Assembly (NCBI GenBank): GCA_026014875.1
Contig: JAOZHO010000019.1
Span: 35,243 to 99,242 of the forward strand
Origin: Candidatus Bathyarchaeota archaeon
Lineage (GTDB): Archaea > Thermoproteota > Bathyarchaeia > TCS64
Reading direction: 5' to 3'
Length of the DNA stretch: 64,000 nt
Positions 16,565 to 26,057 of the stretch are shown piece by piece (the stretch's first letter is position 1; the number at the start of each line of letters is the position of its first letter). Both the position numbers and the translations under genes were made by a program. The notes under the pieces were generated by a model. It saw nothing but the letters and a program-made list of their open reading frames with translations, made no database searches and had not been told where the DNA came from.

Positions 16565-19500
16565 ATGTCCCCCGAGTACGAGGAGTACTTCAAATCCCTA
16601 GAGGACGGGCTCAACGAGCTCTACGAGGTAGCCCGCCGCGCAAAACAGAAAGGCCTCGACCCGAGCCTAGAGCCCGAGCCCCAGATCACCCATGACATCG
16701 CCGAGCGCGTCGAGAAGCTCATCGGCCCCCCGGGGATCGGGGACCGGATGCGGGAACTCGAGGGGATGGACCGCCGGGCCATGGCGTTCCAGGTCGCCGG
16801 GGAGATCGTGGAGGGGCGCTTCGGGGAGCTCGAGACCGTGGAGGCGGCCGACCAGGCCATCAGGACGGCCCTCGCCATCGTGACCGAGGGAGTCACCGTC
16901 GCCCCCATTCAGGGCATCCCCGAGATCAAGATCAAGAAGAACCTCGACAACACGAGCTACCTCGCGGTCTACTTTGCGGGGCCCATCCGGCCAGCGGGAG
17001 GCACAGCCCAAGCCCTCACCTTAGTTGTCGCAGACTATGTGAGACGGAAGCTGGGCCTCGACAGGTTCCGGCCCTCCGACGAGGCGGTAGGCCGGTTCAT
17101 CGAGGAGGTGGACCTCTACCAGCAGAAGGTGAGGCGGTTCCAGTACCACGTCACCGACGCCGATCTGGATCTCGCGCTCAGGAGCCTCCCCGTGGAGGCG
17201 ACCGGGGTCTCCACCGATCAATTTGATGTCTCCAACTACAGGGACATCCCCGGGATCGAGACGAACCGTCTCAGAGGCGGGGCACTAATAGTCGTCGTCG
17301 ACGGGGTGGTGGGGCGGGCCCGGAAGCTGCTGGGGATCTGCGAGGCTCTGGAGTTGGAGGGCTGGGGCTGGCTTTCCAACCTTGGGAACAAGGCCGCCGA
17401 GAACGACGGGAAGAAGGAGCCGACGGCCAGCTTCATGGAGGAGATCATCGTGGGCCGACCCGTCTTCTCCTTCCCCCACAGAATCGGGGGCTTCAGGCTC
17501 AGGTACGGTCGTGCCAGGACCACGGGCCTCGCCGCCGTGGGGATTCACCCCGCAACGATGATCATTCTCAACAGGTTCCTATGCACCGGGGTCCAGCTCC
17601 GTATTGAGCTTCCCGGGAAGTCGGCGGCTATTACCCCCGTGGACTCCATCGAGCCCCCCGTCGTCAAGCTCAAGGACGGCTCTGTGCTCCGCGTAGAGAC
17701 CGTGGGGGAAGCGGACAGGCTTCTGGAAAGGGTCGAGGAGATCCTCTTCCTCGGGGACGTTCTCGTCAACGTCGGAGACTTTCTCCAGAACAACAAGAAG
17801 CTCCTCAGGGCAGGCTACGACGAGAATCAATGGCTCCACGACCTGAGGAGGGTCAACGGCGAGAGCGGCCCATTTAACACGATCAGTCCCGAGAGGCTCA
17901 ACGATTTAATGGCGAGCAAGGATGCGATACCCAGCCTCACCGAAGCCCTCACCCTGACGGAGTTCGGCGTACCCCTCCACCCGAGGTATACCTATACGTG
18001 GGGCGCCGTGACCCGGGATGAACTGATTAGGCTCCGTCAGGCTCTTGCGGAGTCGTGGCCATCTCAAGGGCCCTATGATGTTCAGCTGGAGCCAGAAGTG
18101 AAGAGAGTCCTCGAGTTGCTTCTGGTCCCCCACGACTATTCGGAGGGAAAGGTGGTTCTCGATGAGGTCGCTCCGATTCTGGAAAGGATGCTCGGGCTGA
18201 ATGATCCAGACAAGGAGATAATCCAAGGGACGCCCCTGGAGATCGTCAGGAGCCTTTCAGGCATCGACGTCAGAGAGAAGGCTCCCGTCCACGTGGGTGC
18301 CCGGATGGGGCGCCCCGAGAAGGCGAAGGAGAGGAAAATGTCCCCCTACGTCCACGGCCTCTTCCCCATCGGGAACGCAGGGGGCCCCCAGAGGAACATC
18401 CTAAAAACCAAGAGGGGGCGGACCACCTCGGTCCAGATATCAGACAGGTACTGCTCCCAATGCGGAACCCTGTGTTACGGGGTCTGTTGCCACGTGTGCG
18501 GGGAGGAAACGGTCACCCGCAACAGATGCCCCCGGTGCGGGAGGGTGGTTGACACAAGGGTCTGCCCCGTCTGCAAGGTGGAGACCAACGGTAGCCACAC
18601 AGTGGATTTAGACCTGAGGAACCTCTTCGACCAGGCTTGGAAAAGGATTGGCGCCCAGCTGGGGGACCAGCTCCCGGCGCGATTCAAATGCGTAAAAGGG
18701 CTCATGAGCAAGAACAAGACGGCTGAGCCCCTCGAGAAGGGCCTCCTTAGAGCCCGGTACGACCTCTCGGTCTTCAAGGACGGCACACTGAGGTACGACC
18801 TCACCGACGTCCCCCTAACCCACTTCACCCCGGCGGAGGTCGGGGGCGACGTTGAGCGGCTCCGGGAGCTAGGCTACCCCCACGACATGCACGGAGAGCC
18901 TCTGGAGTCCCCGGATCAGATGCTGGAGCTCAAGGTCCAGGACATCGTCCTCCCGGAGGACTGCGGCGACTACCTCGTCAAGGCCTCGATGTTTATCGAT
19001 GACCTCCTCACCAAATTCTACGAGGTGAAGCCCTACTACCAGATCAAGGAGCGGGGCCAGGTCGTGGGTCAGCTCATCCAGGGCCTCGCCCCCCACACCA
19101 GCGCCACCATCATAGGTCGGGTCATCGGATACACCACGACCCGGGTCTGCTACGCCCACCCCCTGTGGCACGCGGCGAAGCGGCGCAACTGCGACGGGGA
19201 CGAGGACGGCATCATGCTGGCTCTGGATCCTCTCCTCAACTTCAGCCGGGAGTTCCTCCCGGAGCAGAGCGGGGGCCTCATGGATGCCCCCCTCTACGTC
19301 ATCCCCGTGCTGAACCCCAGCGAGGTGGACAAGGAAGCCCACAACGTCGACGTGGTCTCCGCGTATCCCCCCGAGTTCTACGAGCTCTGCGAGAAGGGCG
19401 CGAGCCCCGGGGAGTACGGCGCCATCATCGAGACCATCGGAGACCGGCTGGGGTCCCCGGGCCAGTTTCAGGACATGGGCTACACCGAGGGCTGCACCGA

Positions 19501-19966
19501 CATCAACTTTGGGGCCTACCTCGGGGCCTACAACACCCTGAAGACGATGCTGGATAAACTGGAGAGCCAGCTGGAGCTCAGCGAGAAGATCCGGGCGGTG
19601 GACGCGGAGACCGTCGCGCTAAAGGTGATCACCAGCCACTTCATGAAGGACATCTTCGGGAACCTCAGGGCCTTCACGAGCCAAAAGTTCCGCTGCATGG
19701 GGTGCAACCGCAAGTACCGGAGGATCCCCCTCAAAGGCGTCTGCCTCCGCTGCGGCGGCAAGCTGAGCCTCACCGTCTACAAGGGGGGCATCCAGAAATA
19801 CGTTTCCCCTGCCTTGGGCCTCGTCGAACGGTTCGACCTGGATAGCTACTACAGGGACCGGCTGGGCCTCGTAAGGGCGGAGCTCCGGTCCATCTTCCAG
19901 GAGGAAGAGGAAGTCGAGGAGCAGTTGGACAAGCAGATCAGCCTCACGGATTTCATGAGAGACTGA
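16565..19966 (+). CDS. polC: DNA polymerase D large subunit DP2 (catalytic)
   Basis: Catalytic subunit of the archaeal replicative polymerase, partner of DP1 at 10.2 kb. The N-terminal domain begins MSPEYEEYF and contains FAGPIRPAGGTAQAL. The middle has a zinc cluster (CSQCGTLC, CHVCGEE, CPRCG, CPVC). The catalytic aspartates are in NCDGDEDG at residues 875-882, preceded by AHPLWHAAKRR. The C-terminus has a second zinc module (CMGCNRKY and CLRCGG) and a short acidic/Phe tail consistent with a PCNA-binding motif. No intein interrupts the gene. I use ATG 16565; TTG 16550 is possible. It lies 28 bases after the small Cys protein. Confidence 0.97.
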   Translation: MSPEYEEYFKSLEDGLNELYEVARRAKQKGLDPSLEPEPQITHDIAERVEKLIGPPGIGDRMRELEGMDRRAMAFQVAGEIVEGRFGELETVEAADQAIRTALAIVTEGVTVAPIQGIPEIKIKKNLDNTSYLAVYFAGPIRPAGGTAQALTLVVADYVRRKLGLDRFRPSDEAVGRFIEEVDLYQQKVRRFQYHVTDADLDLALRSLPVEATGVSTDQFDVSNYRDIPGIETNRLRGGALIVVVDGVVGRARKLLGICEALELEGWGWLSNLGNKAAENDGKKEPTASFMEEIIVGRPVFSFPHRIGGFRLRYGRARTTGLAAVGIHPATMIILNRFLCTGVQLRIELPGKSAAITPVDSIEPPVVKLKDGSVLRVETVGEADRLLERVEEILFLGDVLVNVGDFLQNNKKLLRAGYDENQWLHDLRRVNGESGPFNTISPERLNDLMASKDAIPSLTEALTLTEFGVPLHPRYTYTWGAVTRDELIRLRQALAESWPSQGPYDVQLEPEVKRVLELLLVPHDYSEGKVVLDEVAPILERMLGLNDPDKEIIQGTPLEIVRSLSGIDVREKAPVHVGARMGRPEKAKERKMSPYVHGLFPIGNAGGPQRNILKTKRGRTTSVQISDRYCSQCGTLCYGVCCHVCGEETVTRNRCPRCGRVVDTRVCPVCKVETNGSHTVDLDLRNLFDQAWKRIGAQLGDQLPARFKCVKGLMSKNKTAEPLEKGLLRARYDLSVFKDGTLRYDLTDVPLTHFTPAEVGGDVERLRELGYPHDMHGEPLESPDQMLELKVQDIVLPEDCGDYLVKASMFIDDLLTKFYEVKPYYQIKERGQVVGQLIQGLAPHTSATIIGRVIGYTTTRVCYAHPLWHAAKRRNCDGDEDGIMLALDPLLNFSREFLPEQSGGLMDAPLYVIPVLNPSEVDKEAHNVDVVSAYPPEFYELCEKGASPGEYGAIIETIGDRLGSPGQFQDMGYTEGCTDINFGAYLGAYNTLKTMLDKLESQLELSEKIRAVDAETVALKVITSHFMKDIFGNLRAFTSQKFRCMGCNRKYRRIPLKGVCLRCGGKLSLTVYKGGIQKYVSPALGLVERFDLDSYYRDRLGLVRAELRSIFQEEEEVEEQLDKQISLTDFMRD

Positions 19967-20024
19967 ACGCAGCCTGAACCAAACCTTTTTCACCTAGCCC
20001 CCCATCAAGAAAAGGGAGCATAAA

Positions 20025-20192
20025 ATGAGCAGGAAGAAAAAAGAGAACGCCCCCTCCATGCCAGCCTCCAGCGCCGGGCTGATGCGTTTCTTCCAGGACG
20101 AGGCCTACGGCGTAAAGATCAGGCCCGAGTTCGTGCTCGGGGGAGCAATTTTACTCGTCCTCAGCGTCATTGCGGCCCACGTATTTCTCTGA
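20025..20192 (+). CDS. Protein translocase subunit Sec61-beta (SecG family, archaeal)
   Basis: A 55-residue tail-anchored protein from ATG 20025, a size often missed by gene finders. The order is diagnostic: a polar Lys-rich N-terminus (MSRKKKENAPSMPASSAGL), a MRFFQDEAYGVKIRPEFVLGG amphipathic linker, then a single hydrophobic helix to the C-terminus. It is the small accessory subunit of the SecYE-beta translocon. An archaeal-type GGGAG lies a few bases before the start. It follows the DP2 stop by 58 bases. Confidence 0.92.
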   Translation: MSRKKKENAPSMPASSAGLMRFFQDEAYGVKIRPEFVLGGAILLVLSVIAAHVFL

Positions 20193-20307
20193 GCCGCTGA
20201 AAACGCTCTCATTCACAGATGCCTGAAAGTAAATTTGAAAGATTAGAGCCTACCATTTTAATCTAGGGTGGGGTAGGACGTCGGGGAAGGACACCTCTGA
20301 ACGCATA

Positions 20308-22092
20308 GTGGACTACTACTCTCTCCTCTTCACTTTTCCCTCCCGTGTCACCCTTATCTCCGCTACTCTGATGATTTCAGGCACAGGCGGCCTCGTTGCA
20401 TCGACCATTGATGGGGGCATGAACCCTTTGACTGGGCTCACCCTGGGATTGCTGGGTGTAGCGTTACCCTTGATGGCTGCGGACCTCGTCACGATCCCCT
20501 TGCTCCGCGGGGAGCCTCTCATGAATCACCGGCGGTTCACGATCCTCACTTTCGTCGCGAGCATCGGCTATTCTTTTTTCCTCCTCTCTTCCACTCTGAT
20601 AGGCGTCCCTCCTCTCATGGATGATAGATTGATGGGAGGATTCCTGATCGCCTCAGGGATCACGACGTTTCTACGGCTTCTGAGTCTCCGAGTCTTCGTC
20701 AAGGAAAAATTTTGGCGGGTCTACACGGCTGGGCTTCTCCAGCCTTCTATGTGTCTGGCGGGGGCATTTATTTTCCTCAACCGGGGCTACGGCTCGATCT
20801 GGTTCGTGGGCGCTACCCTGCTGGTCAACGTCGTCGGGGTGGAGGCGCTCCTCTGGGTCATGGGGCTCTGGAGGGAGGTCGAGGGAATTAAGCTTCTGCC
20901 CCTCTTCAGGGCGTTGATCCTCTCGTGGGCCGAGGGGATGAGCCGACCCCTCGAAGAGGAGATATCCACTCTCGGACAGGAGAAAGATCTCTCGGTGGAT
21001 ACCCTCATTTTTAGAGGAGAGGGCGGGGAGCCCCTCGGGGCCTTCATAGTTCCCTACATCCATCCGGGCCCCTTCGGGAACGTGGGGAGCAGCGCCCTCC
21101 CCGAGGTCCTGGCGAGGAGCACAGGGAACTATCTAGGATGCGAGGCCATGGTCGCCCACGGGGTCTCGACCCACAGGCTGGACCTGACGCGGAGCGACGA
21201 CAACACCCTCATCGCCGAGCGGGTTCTAGGGGGTATCCCCCGGAGCCCCGTGGTCAAGGAGTCCTCCCTCCTGGTATGGGTCGAGAGAGGCGGGGTCGGA
21301 GCGACATGCCAAGTCTTCGGGGACGTAGCCCTCATCACCCTCACCCTTGCCCCCCTCAGCTACGACGACCTCCCCGAGCGGATACTCAACGAGATCCAGG
21401 AAGCCGCATCTAGGATGGGCCTGAGGGCCACCGTCGTCGACTGCCACAACAGCATCGACCTCGTGAAGGGGCTTGACGACTATGACGAAACGAGAATCAT
21501 CGACGCGGCGAGGGAGGCTCTAGAGACTGCGGATGCCTCTCCGCGGCGGCGTTTTGAGGCTGCCGTCGCCAGGCGGGTGCCGTGGGAGTGGGGGCTTGAC
21601 GAGGGAATGGGCCCCATGGGGTTCTCCGTCCTGGCGATGCGGGTCGAGGGAGGAGGCGTGTATGCCCGTGTCGTGGTGGACGGCAACAACATGGTCCCCG
21701 GCCTGAGGGAGAGGCTCATCGGGGCGTTGGAGGACCTGGGTTTCGAAGGGGCCGAGGTGATGACCTCGGACATCCACACTGTCAACGGGATTGGGGCCAC
21801 ACGGGCGGGGTACTCCCCCGTAGGGGAGCGCATGGAATGGGGCAGGATAGTCGAGTACGTCGTGGATGCGGCTGAAGAGGCAGCCTCCAACCTCCAGCCA
21901 GCCGGAGTACTAGCCTACAGGACAGTGGTTCCGGGGCTCACGGTTCTGGGAGAAGGGGGCTTGGATACCCTCCGACGAGTCTTGGAGTCTGGGTTCAGCC
22001 TCTTCATGAGGGCGGGTTTGTTTATTGGCGTCGCCTGTTTCCTCGCATCCGTGGCCATTGCGTACCTTTTCGGGGCCCCGTCGCCTATGTAG
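20308..22092 (+). CDS. DUF2070 archaeal membrane protein
   Basis: A 594-residue protein from GTG 20308. The first 185 residues contain about six membrane helices, and a final helix lies at about 568-588. Between them is a large soluble domain with YIHPGPFGNVGSSALPE, MVAHGVSTHRLDL, VVDCHNSIDL and SDIHTVNGIG. These His/Asp motifs look like a metal hydrolase site and are characteristic of DUF2070, an archaeal family without proven function. A role in lipid or envelope metabolism is only a guess. Composition is like the neighbours. Confidence 0.85.
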   Translation: MDYYSLLFTFPSRVTLISATLMISGTGGLVASTIDGGMNPLTGLTLGLLGVALPLMAADLVTIPLLRGEPLMNHRRFTILTFVASIGYSFFLLSSTLIGVPPLMDDRLMGGFLIASGITTFLRLLSLRVFVKEKFWRVYTAGLLQPSMCLAGAFIFLNRGYGSIWFVGATLLVNVVGVEALLWVMGLWREVEGIKLLPLFRALILSWAEGMSRPLEEEISTLGQEKDLSVDTLIFRGEGGEPLGAFIVPYIHPGPFGNVGSSALPEVLARSTGNYLGCEAMVAHGVSTHRLDLTRSDDNTLIAERVLGGIPRSPVVKESSLLVWVERGGVGATCQVFGDVALITLTLAPLSYDDLPERILNEIQEAASRMGLRATVVDCHNSIDLVKGLDDYDETRIIDAAREALETADASPRRRFEAAVARRVPWEWGLDEGMGPMGFSVLAMRVEGGGVYARVVVDGNNMVPGLRERLIGALEDLGFEGAEVMTSDIHTVNGIGATRAGYSPVGERMEWGRIVEYVVDAAEEAASNLQPAGVLAYRTVVPGLTVLGEGGLDTLRRVLESGFSLFMRAGLFIGVACFLASVAIAYLFGAPSPM

Positions 22093-22128
22093 CGTTTTAA
22101 TAAGGGAGTGATTAATAGAAAGAAAGAA

Positions 22129-22422
22129 ATGAATCAACCCCAGCCCCATACCTCCATGGACTTCGTGGTCGTCGGGCTCAAGCCCGAGATGAACTACGTC
22201 GTGGCATGCATGACATTGTTCAACGCGGGGATGGATCAGGTCATGGTGAGGGCGAGGGGGAGGCACATCAGCAAGACCGTGGACATAATCAACATGCTCC
22301 GCAGCGTCTTCTTGAAAGATCTCGTGGTCGACGGGATCGAGATAGGCACGGATACTCACTTTAGCCCCGAGGGGAAGGAGCTGTTCGTTTCCACCATAGA
22401 GATACGGATATCCAACCCCTAA
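22129..22422 (+). CDS. Alba-family chromatin / RNA-binding protein
   Basis: A 97-residue Alba. FVVVGLKPEMNYVVACMTLFN is strand 1-helix 1, then VMVRARGRHISKTVDIINMLR carries the basic nucleic-acid-binding loop and helix 2, and VSTIEIRISN the last strand. The acetylatable Lys of Sulfolobus Alba is replaced in the loop by Lys in GLKPE. It coats DNA and RNA. ATG 22129 is chosen. GTG 22108 would add seven residues of low resemblance. Confidence 0.92.
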   Translation: MNQPQPHTSMDFVVVGLKPEMNYVVACMTLFNAGMDQVMVRARGRHISKTVDIINMLRSVFLKDLVVDGIEIGTDTHFSPEGKELFVSTIEIRISNP

Positions 22423-22476
22423 CTGATGACTGATTTTTTATATGGATATCTCACAGCTTCTTAATCGAGTGTGACC

Positions 22477-23811
22477 ATGGGTTATCCAAAGATAGTAGTA
22501 AAGCCGCCGGGCCCCAAGGCCCGGGAGATCGTGGAGAGAGACCACGCCATCATCTCCCCGAGTTTCGGGAGGGCTTACCCCCTCGTCATCAAGTCTGGGA
22601 AGGGCTGCATCATCACCGACGTGGACGGGAACGAGTATATCGACCTCAACGCCGGCCTCGCGGTCTGCAACGTGGGCCACAGCCATCCCCGGGTCGTCCA
22701 GGCCATCAAGGATCAGGCTGACAGGTTCATCCACTACAGCTACACCGACTTTTACTACGAGAACTATGTCGACCTGGGGGAGACGCTGCACGACCTGGTT
22801 CCCGGGGACTTTGAGAAGAAATTCTTCTACGGGAACAGCGGCGCCGAGTCGGTGGAGGCCGCGATCAAGCTGAGCCGCTGGCATTCCAGGAGGCAGGGCA
22901 TCCTCGCCTACATCGGGGCGTTCCACGGCCGGACCTTGGGCGCGGTGAGCCTCACGGCGAGCAAGCCCGCTCAGAGACGCTACTTCGCGCCGCTGCTGCC
23001 CGGGGTCGAGCACATCTTCTACCCGTACTGCTATCGGTGCCCCTTCAACCTGGAGTACCCCGACTGCGGATACAGGTGCGTCACCTACATAGACGACTAT
23101 CTGTTCCACAAGTTCGTGCCCCCCGAGGATGTAGCGATGGTCTTCGTGGAGCCCATCCAGGGGGAGGGGGGCTACGTCGTCCCTCCTGATGGATACTTCA
23201 AGTCTCTCAGGTCGCTCTGCGACGAGCACGGGATACTGATAGCCGCCGACGAGGTCCAGTCGGGGCTCGGGAGGACGGGCAAGTGGTTCGCCTCCGAGCA
23301 CTTCGACCTGGTCCCGGACATAGTCTGCATGGCGAAGGGGATCGCAGCGGGGCTTCCCCTGGGGGTGACCGCTTCCCGAGCGGACCTCATGGACTGGACC
23401 CCGGGGAGCCACGCGAGCACCTTCGGAGGGAACCCCGTCTCCGCCTCGGCGGCGATAGAGGTCATCAAGATCATCAAGGAGGAGAGGCTCCTCGAGAACG
23501 CCGAGAAGGTGGGGGGCCACCTCATCAAGAGGCTGCGGGAGATGCAGGACACCCACCCTATGATAGGGGACGTCCGGGGGAGGGGCCTCATGGTGGGGGT
23601 AGAACTCGTCAAGGACAGGGACTCTAAGGAGCCGGCGAAGGAGGAGACCGAGGAGGTGATGATGCGCTGCTTCGAGAAGGGGGCCGCCCTGGTGAACTGC
23701 GGTGTCTCGGTGATCCGGTGGATGCCTCCTCTGCTCATCACCGAGGAGCTGATCGACAGCGCCCTCGAGATCTTCGACGGTGTCCTCGGCGAGGTCGAGA
23801 AGAAGCTCTGA
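22477..23811 (+). CDS. Class III aminotransferase (acetylornithine/4-aminobutyrate type)
   Basis: PLP-dependent omega-amino acid aminotransferase of fold type I. Landmarks are GNSGAESVEAAIK (phosphate binding), FHGRTLGA, EPIQGEGG, the DEVQSGLGRTG motif with the PLP Asp, and CMAKGIAAGLPLG with the Schiff-base Lys. It most resembles archaeal proteins annotated as acetylornithine aminotransferase family, some of which are ornithine or GABA aminotransferases or amino-acid racemases, so substrate is open. An extra Cys cluster (YCYRCPFNLEYPDCGYRC, about residues 187-205) is unusual for the superfamily but seen in archaeal members. A TATA-like TTTTTTATAT (about 22435-22444) lies 33 bases before ATG 22477. 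Confidence 0.9.
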   Translation: MGYPKIVVKPPGPKAREIVERDHAIISPSFGRAYPLVIKSGKGCIITDVDGNEYIDLNAGLAVCNVGHSHPRVVQAIKDQADRFIHYSYTDFYYENYVDLGETLHDLVPGDFEKKFFYGNSGAESVEAAIKLSRWHSRRQGILAYIGAFHGRTLGAVSLTASKPAQRRYFAPLLPGVEHIFYPYCYRCPFNLEYPDCGYRCVTYIDDYLFHKFVPPEDVAMVFVEPIQGEGGYVVPPDGYFKSLRSLCDEHGILIAADEVQSGLGRTGKWFASEHFDLVPDIVCMAKGIAAGLPLGVTASRADLMDWTPGSHASTFGGNPVSASAAIEVIKIIKEERLLENAEKVGGHLIKRLREMQDTHPMIGDVRGRGLMVGVELVKDRDSKEPAKEETEEVMMRCFEKGAALVNCGVSVIRWMPPLLITEELIDSALEIFDGVLGEVEKKL

Positions 23812-23820
23812 CCTTTTCCC

Positions 23821-25344
23821 CTATTTTTTCTCCACGACGATCCGGGTGAACATCCCGGAGCTCACCTGCATCAGCCCGTCGTAGGGCTCACGGATGTTGC
23901 AGTTCTCTATCCGGACCCGGGTCCCCCCGGATAGCCCCTCGACCTGGTTCACCAGTTCCCTCCAGAAGGAGACCCTTGCCTCCCCTGTGCCGTCGTCGAT
24001 GCGGAAGGATGCAACGGTGGTGGGGCCCCTTGCGGTCTCCACCTCCCTCACCTCGGGGGGCTCCAAGACGGTGCCCCGGACGTGGATGTTGGTCTGCCCC
24101 TCCCTGAGGTCCCTGAGGGCGACGATCTTCGCCTCGACGCTGGACTCCCCGACCTCGATGTCCTCGGGGTTGATCTTGAGACTACCGCTCTGGCCTACGT
24201 TTAGGCCTACGTCTCCGAGGCTGAGGCGGGTGTAGCCGTTCTCCACGGCGATGACTGTGCCGGGCTCCATGTCATCGACCATCTCGACGTCGTCGTCCCA
24301 GAGGCTGAGCCTCACGGTTCCGGTCTCGTCCTCGAGGAGGACCGAGACGACTCTGCCGGTGTCCCCATCCCGTCTGGTGAACTCTCGCATGGACCCGATG
24401 TTGGAGACCCGGCCGGCGACGTTGACGCCGCTCATCCCCGTCCTGAGGTTCCCTATCTTGGTCCACTTGGGGACGGGCTGCACGGGTCTCGCCCCCACCT
24501 CCAGGACCTCGATGATGGTACCGTAGTTGCTGTGGACCTCGAGGCTCCTGTCCTGCCGTTCCCGGGCGTTCCCCCCTGTGACCCTGATCTTGGTGCCGGG
24601 CTCCAGCTCCTTTACCTCGTCCACCTTGTCGTCCCAGAGGACCAGGTTTATCCTGCCCCCGCCCTCCTCGAGGCTGACCCGGGTCACCCGCCCCTCGGAG
24701 CCGTCCTGTCTGTTGAAGGTGGAGACCGGGGATTTGTCCACGATGACTCCGACGAGGTTCACCGTGCCCGGTTTGAATATCTCGGCGGGGGTCTTGTAGA
24801 AGCTCTCTAGGCCCGGGTAGTCGTCCTCGACGGCGTCCAGGGGCTCCATGTAGATCTGTCCCCGGTTCCCGACGTTGACTTGGATCTCTCCCCGGCGCTC
24901 CCGGCTGTATCCGTGGAGGACCCGGACGATCTTCCCCGGGGTCACCTTGCTCGCGGCTACCTGGTCCGCCTTGTCGTCCCAGAAGACGACGGTCACCGAG
25001 CCCGTGGAGTCCCCCAGGAGCATGTTGAGGACCTTTCCCTCCCTCCCGTCTTTGCGGGTGAATGTGTGGGGCGGGGAGATGAAGATCACCCTGGCCGTGA
25101 TGGAGACGTCGCTGAGCCCCGTGGTGAGGTCCCCTATCTTCACCTTCGCCTCTATTCGCTCCCCGGCGCCGTCGAGGCCCAGGTTCGAGGCGACGAGGTG
25201 AGCCGCGGCCTCCTCGGTGAGGAGCCCCGCAGCCTTCGCCCGTTCCTCGTCGATGAGTTTCTCCACGGCCTCCTTGGTGAGGTTGGGCCTCAGGGCCATT
25301 ATCCGTTTGATGATCTCCTCGATGCTCGACAATGCGACACCCAT
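23821..25344 (-). CDS. Replication protein A, four OB folds
   Basis: Single-stranded DNA-binding protein. An N-terminal helical segment (about residues 5-55) precedes four OB-fold repeats with a shared pattern of DG.xG.V, D.TG and a W-DD end: VFWDD, LVLWDD, LSLWDDD and VSFWREL, at intervals of about 105-110 residues. The fourth repeat has diverged. I see no zinc-finger domain, unlike many euryarchaeal RPA41 proteins. ATG 25344 (MGVALSS) is preferred to an in-frame ATG at 25368. It is convergent with the aminotransferase, 9 bases apart. Confidence 0.93.
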   Translation of the reverse strand: MGVALSSIEEIIKRIMALRPNLTKEAVEKLIDEERAKAAGLLTEEAAAHLVASNLGLDGAGERIEAKVKIGDLTTGLSDVSITARVIFISPPHTFTRKDGREGKVLNMLLGDSTGSVTVVFWDDKADQVAASKVTPGKIVRVLHGYSRERRGEIQVNVGNRGQIYMEPLDAVEDDYPGLESFYKTPAEIFKPGTVNLVGVIVDKSPVSTFNRQDGSEGRVTRVSLEEGGGRINLVLWDDKVDEVKELEPGTKIRVTGGNARERQDRSLEVHSNYGTIIEVLEVGARPVQPVPKWTKIGNLRTGMSGVNVAGRVSNIGSMREFTRRDGDTGRVVSVLLEDETGTVRLSLWDDDVEMVDDMEPGTVIAVENGYTRLSLGDVGLNVGQSGSLKINPEDIEVGESSVEAKIVALRDLREGQTNIHVRGTVLEPPEVREVETARGPTTVASFRIDDGTGEARVSFWRELVNQVEGLSGGTRVRIENCNIREPYDGLMQVSSGMFTRIVVEKK

Positions 25345-25381
25345 GGTATCATTGCGCAATTTCAACATAAAAATTGCTGCG

Positions 25382-25492
25382 CTACTCTTCAGCCTTCTGG
25401 GTGAAGAGGTGGAGGAATCCCAGCCCCAGGGTGATCACGGCCAGGAGTATCGACATCTGCTGCAGGAGATTGAAGAAGGCCATGGAGGTCAT
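25382..25492 (-). CDS. 36-residue single-pass membrane microprotein
   Basis: A short frame from ATG 25492 to TAG at 25384-25382. It encodes one hydrophobic helix (about residues 13-29, MSILLAVITLGLGFLHLF) with a charged C-terminus (QKAEE). It lies between the SWIM-protein gene and RPA on the same strand, with its stop 38 bases before the RPA start. It is a believable translated microprotein but has no family I know. Confidence 0.4.
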   Translation of the reverse strand: MTSMAFFNLLQQMSILLAVITLGLGFLHLFTQKAEE

Positions 25493-25534
25493 GATTCGAA
25501 GAGATCACAACGGGGCCGATATTTAAGCTGTCAC

Positions 25535-25990
25535 CTACTGGGGCTGATCCGCGGAGAGGCGACGCCACTCCGCCATGAGGGGCTCATAGAACTCGTCTCC
25601 CTCACTGATCTCATCGTACCCCTCAAGGGCATCCGCGAGCCTCTGCCCCATGAGGTGATAGCAGAGCCCCGCCTCCCCGTCCACGACCCTGAAGTAAAAG
25701 TCGCTGCAGTCGCAGTACCCCGACTCAGGGAGCACCTGGTACTCGCTCTCCCGACCCACGACGATCCAGACCACCCGCCCCGAGGGCTCGAAGACATATT
25801 TCTTCACCCGGCGCTGCCCCACTAGCCGCCAGGCCTTATCGAAGCGGTCCCCTAGGCTCGATCTGAGGCGAGCCCACTGGGCCTGGGTGAGTGTGGGGTT
25901 AGATCTGAGCTCGTCGCAGATCTGCTCCAGGACCCGCCGCTCCTCGGTGATCGCCGTTTGGAACCCCCGGGAATAGCTGAGCGCCCCCAC
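25535..25990 (-). CDS. SWIM zinc-finger protein (COG5431-like)
   Basis: A 151-residue protein with a SWIM domain: CDCSDFYFRV followed by LCYHLMGQRLADAL, giving C-x-C-xn-C-x-H (about residues 93-113). SWIM fingers bind nucleic acid or protein. The N-terminal half is helical and basic, with VKKYVFEPSGRVVWIVVG leading into the finger. It is upstream of RPA on the same strand. Eukaryotic SWIM proteins of the Shu complex act with recombinases, so a repair link is attractive but inferred. It is divergent from the phosphoesterase gene. Confidence 0.8.
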   Translation of the reverse strand: MGALSYSRGFQTAITEERRVLEQICDELRSNPTLTQAQWARLRSSLGDRFDKAWRLVGQRRVKKYVFEPSGRVVWIVVGRESEYQVLPESGYCDCSDFYFRVVDGEAGLCYHLMGQRLADALEGYDEISEGDEFYEPLMAEWRRLSADQPQ

Positions 25991-26057
25991 TTACAGCTTT
26001 TATGCCCCGGAGCCGGGTTTAAATTGGGGCTCGCGGGATATTGAGCGGGGGATCAGG

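Noticed and set aside
16565..19966. Intein in the PolD large subunit
   Set aside because: The catalytic region runs straight through NCDGDEDG without intein splicing blocks, and length is normal.
22438..23556. 372-residue minus-strand frame
   Set aside because: Antisense of the class III aminotransferase, low-complexity Val/Gly/Asp/Pro composition.
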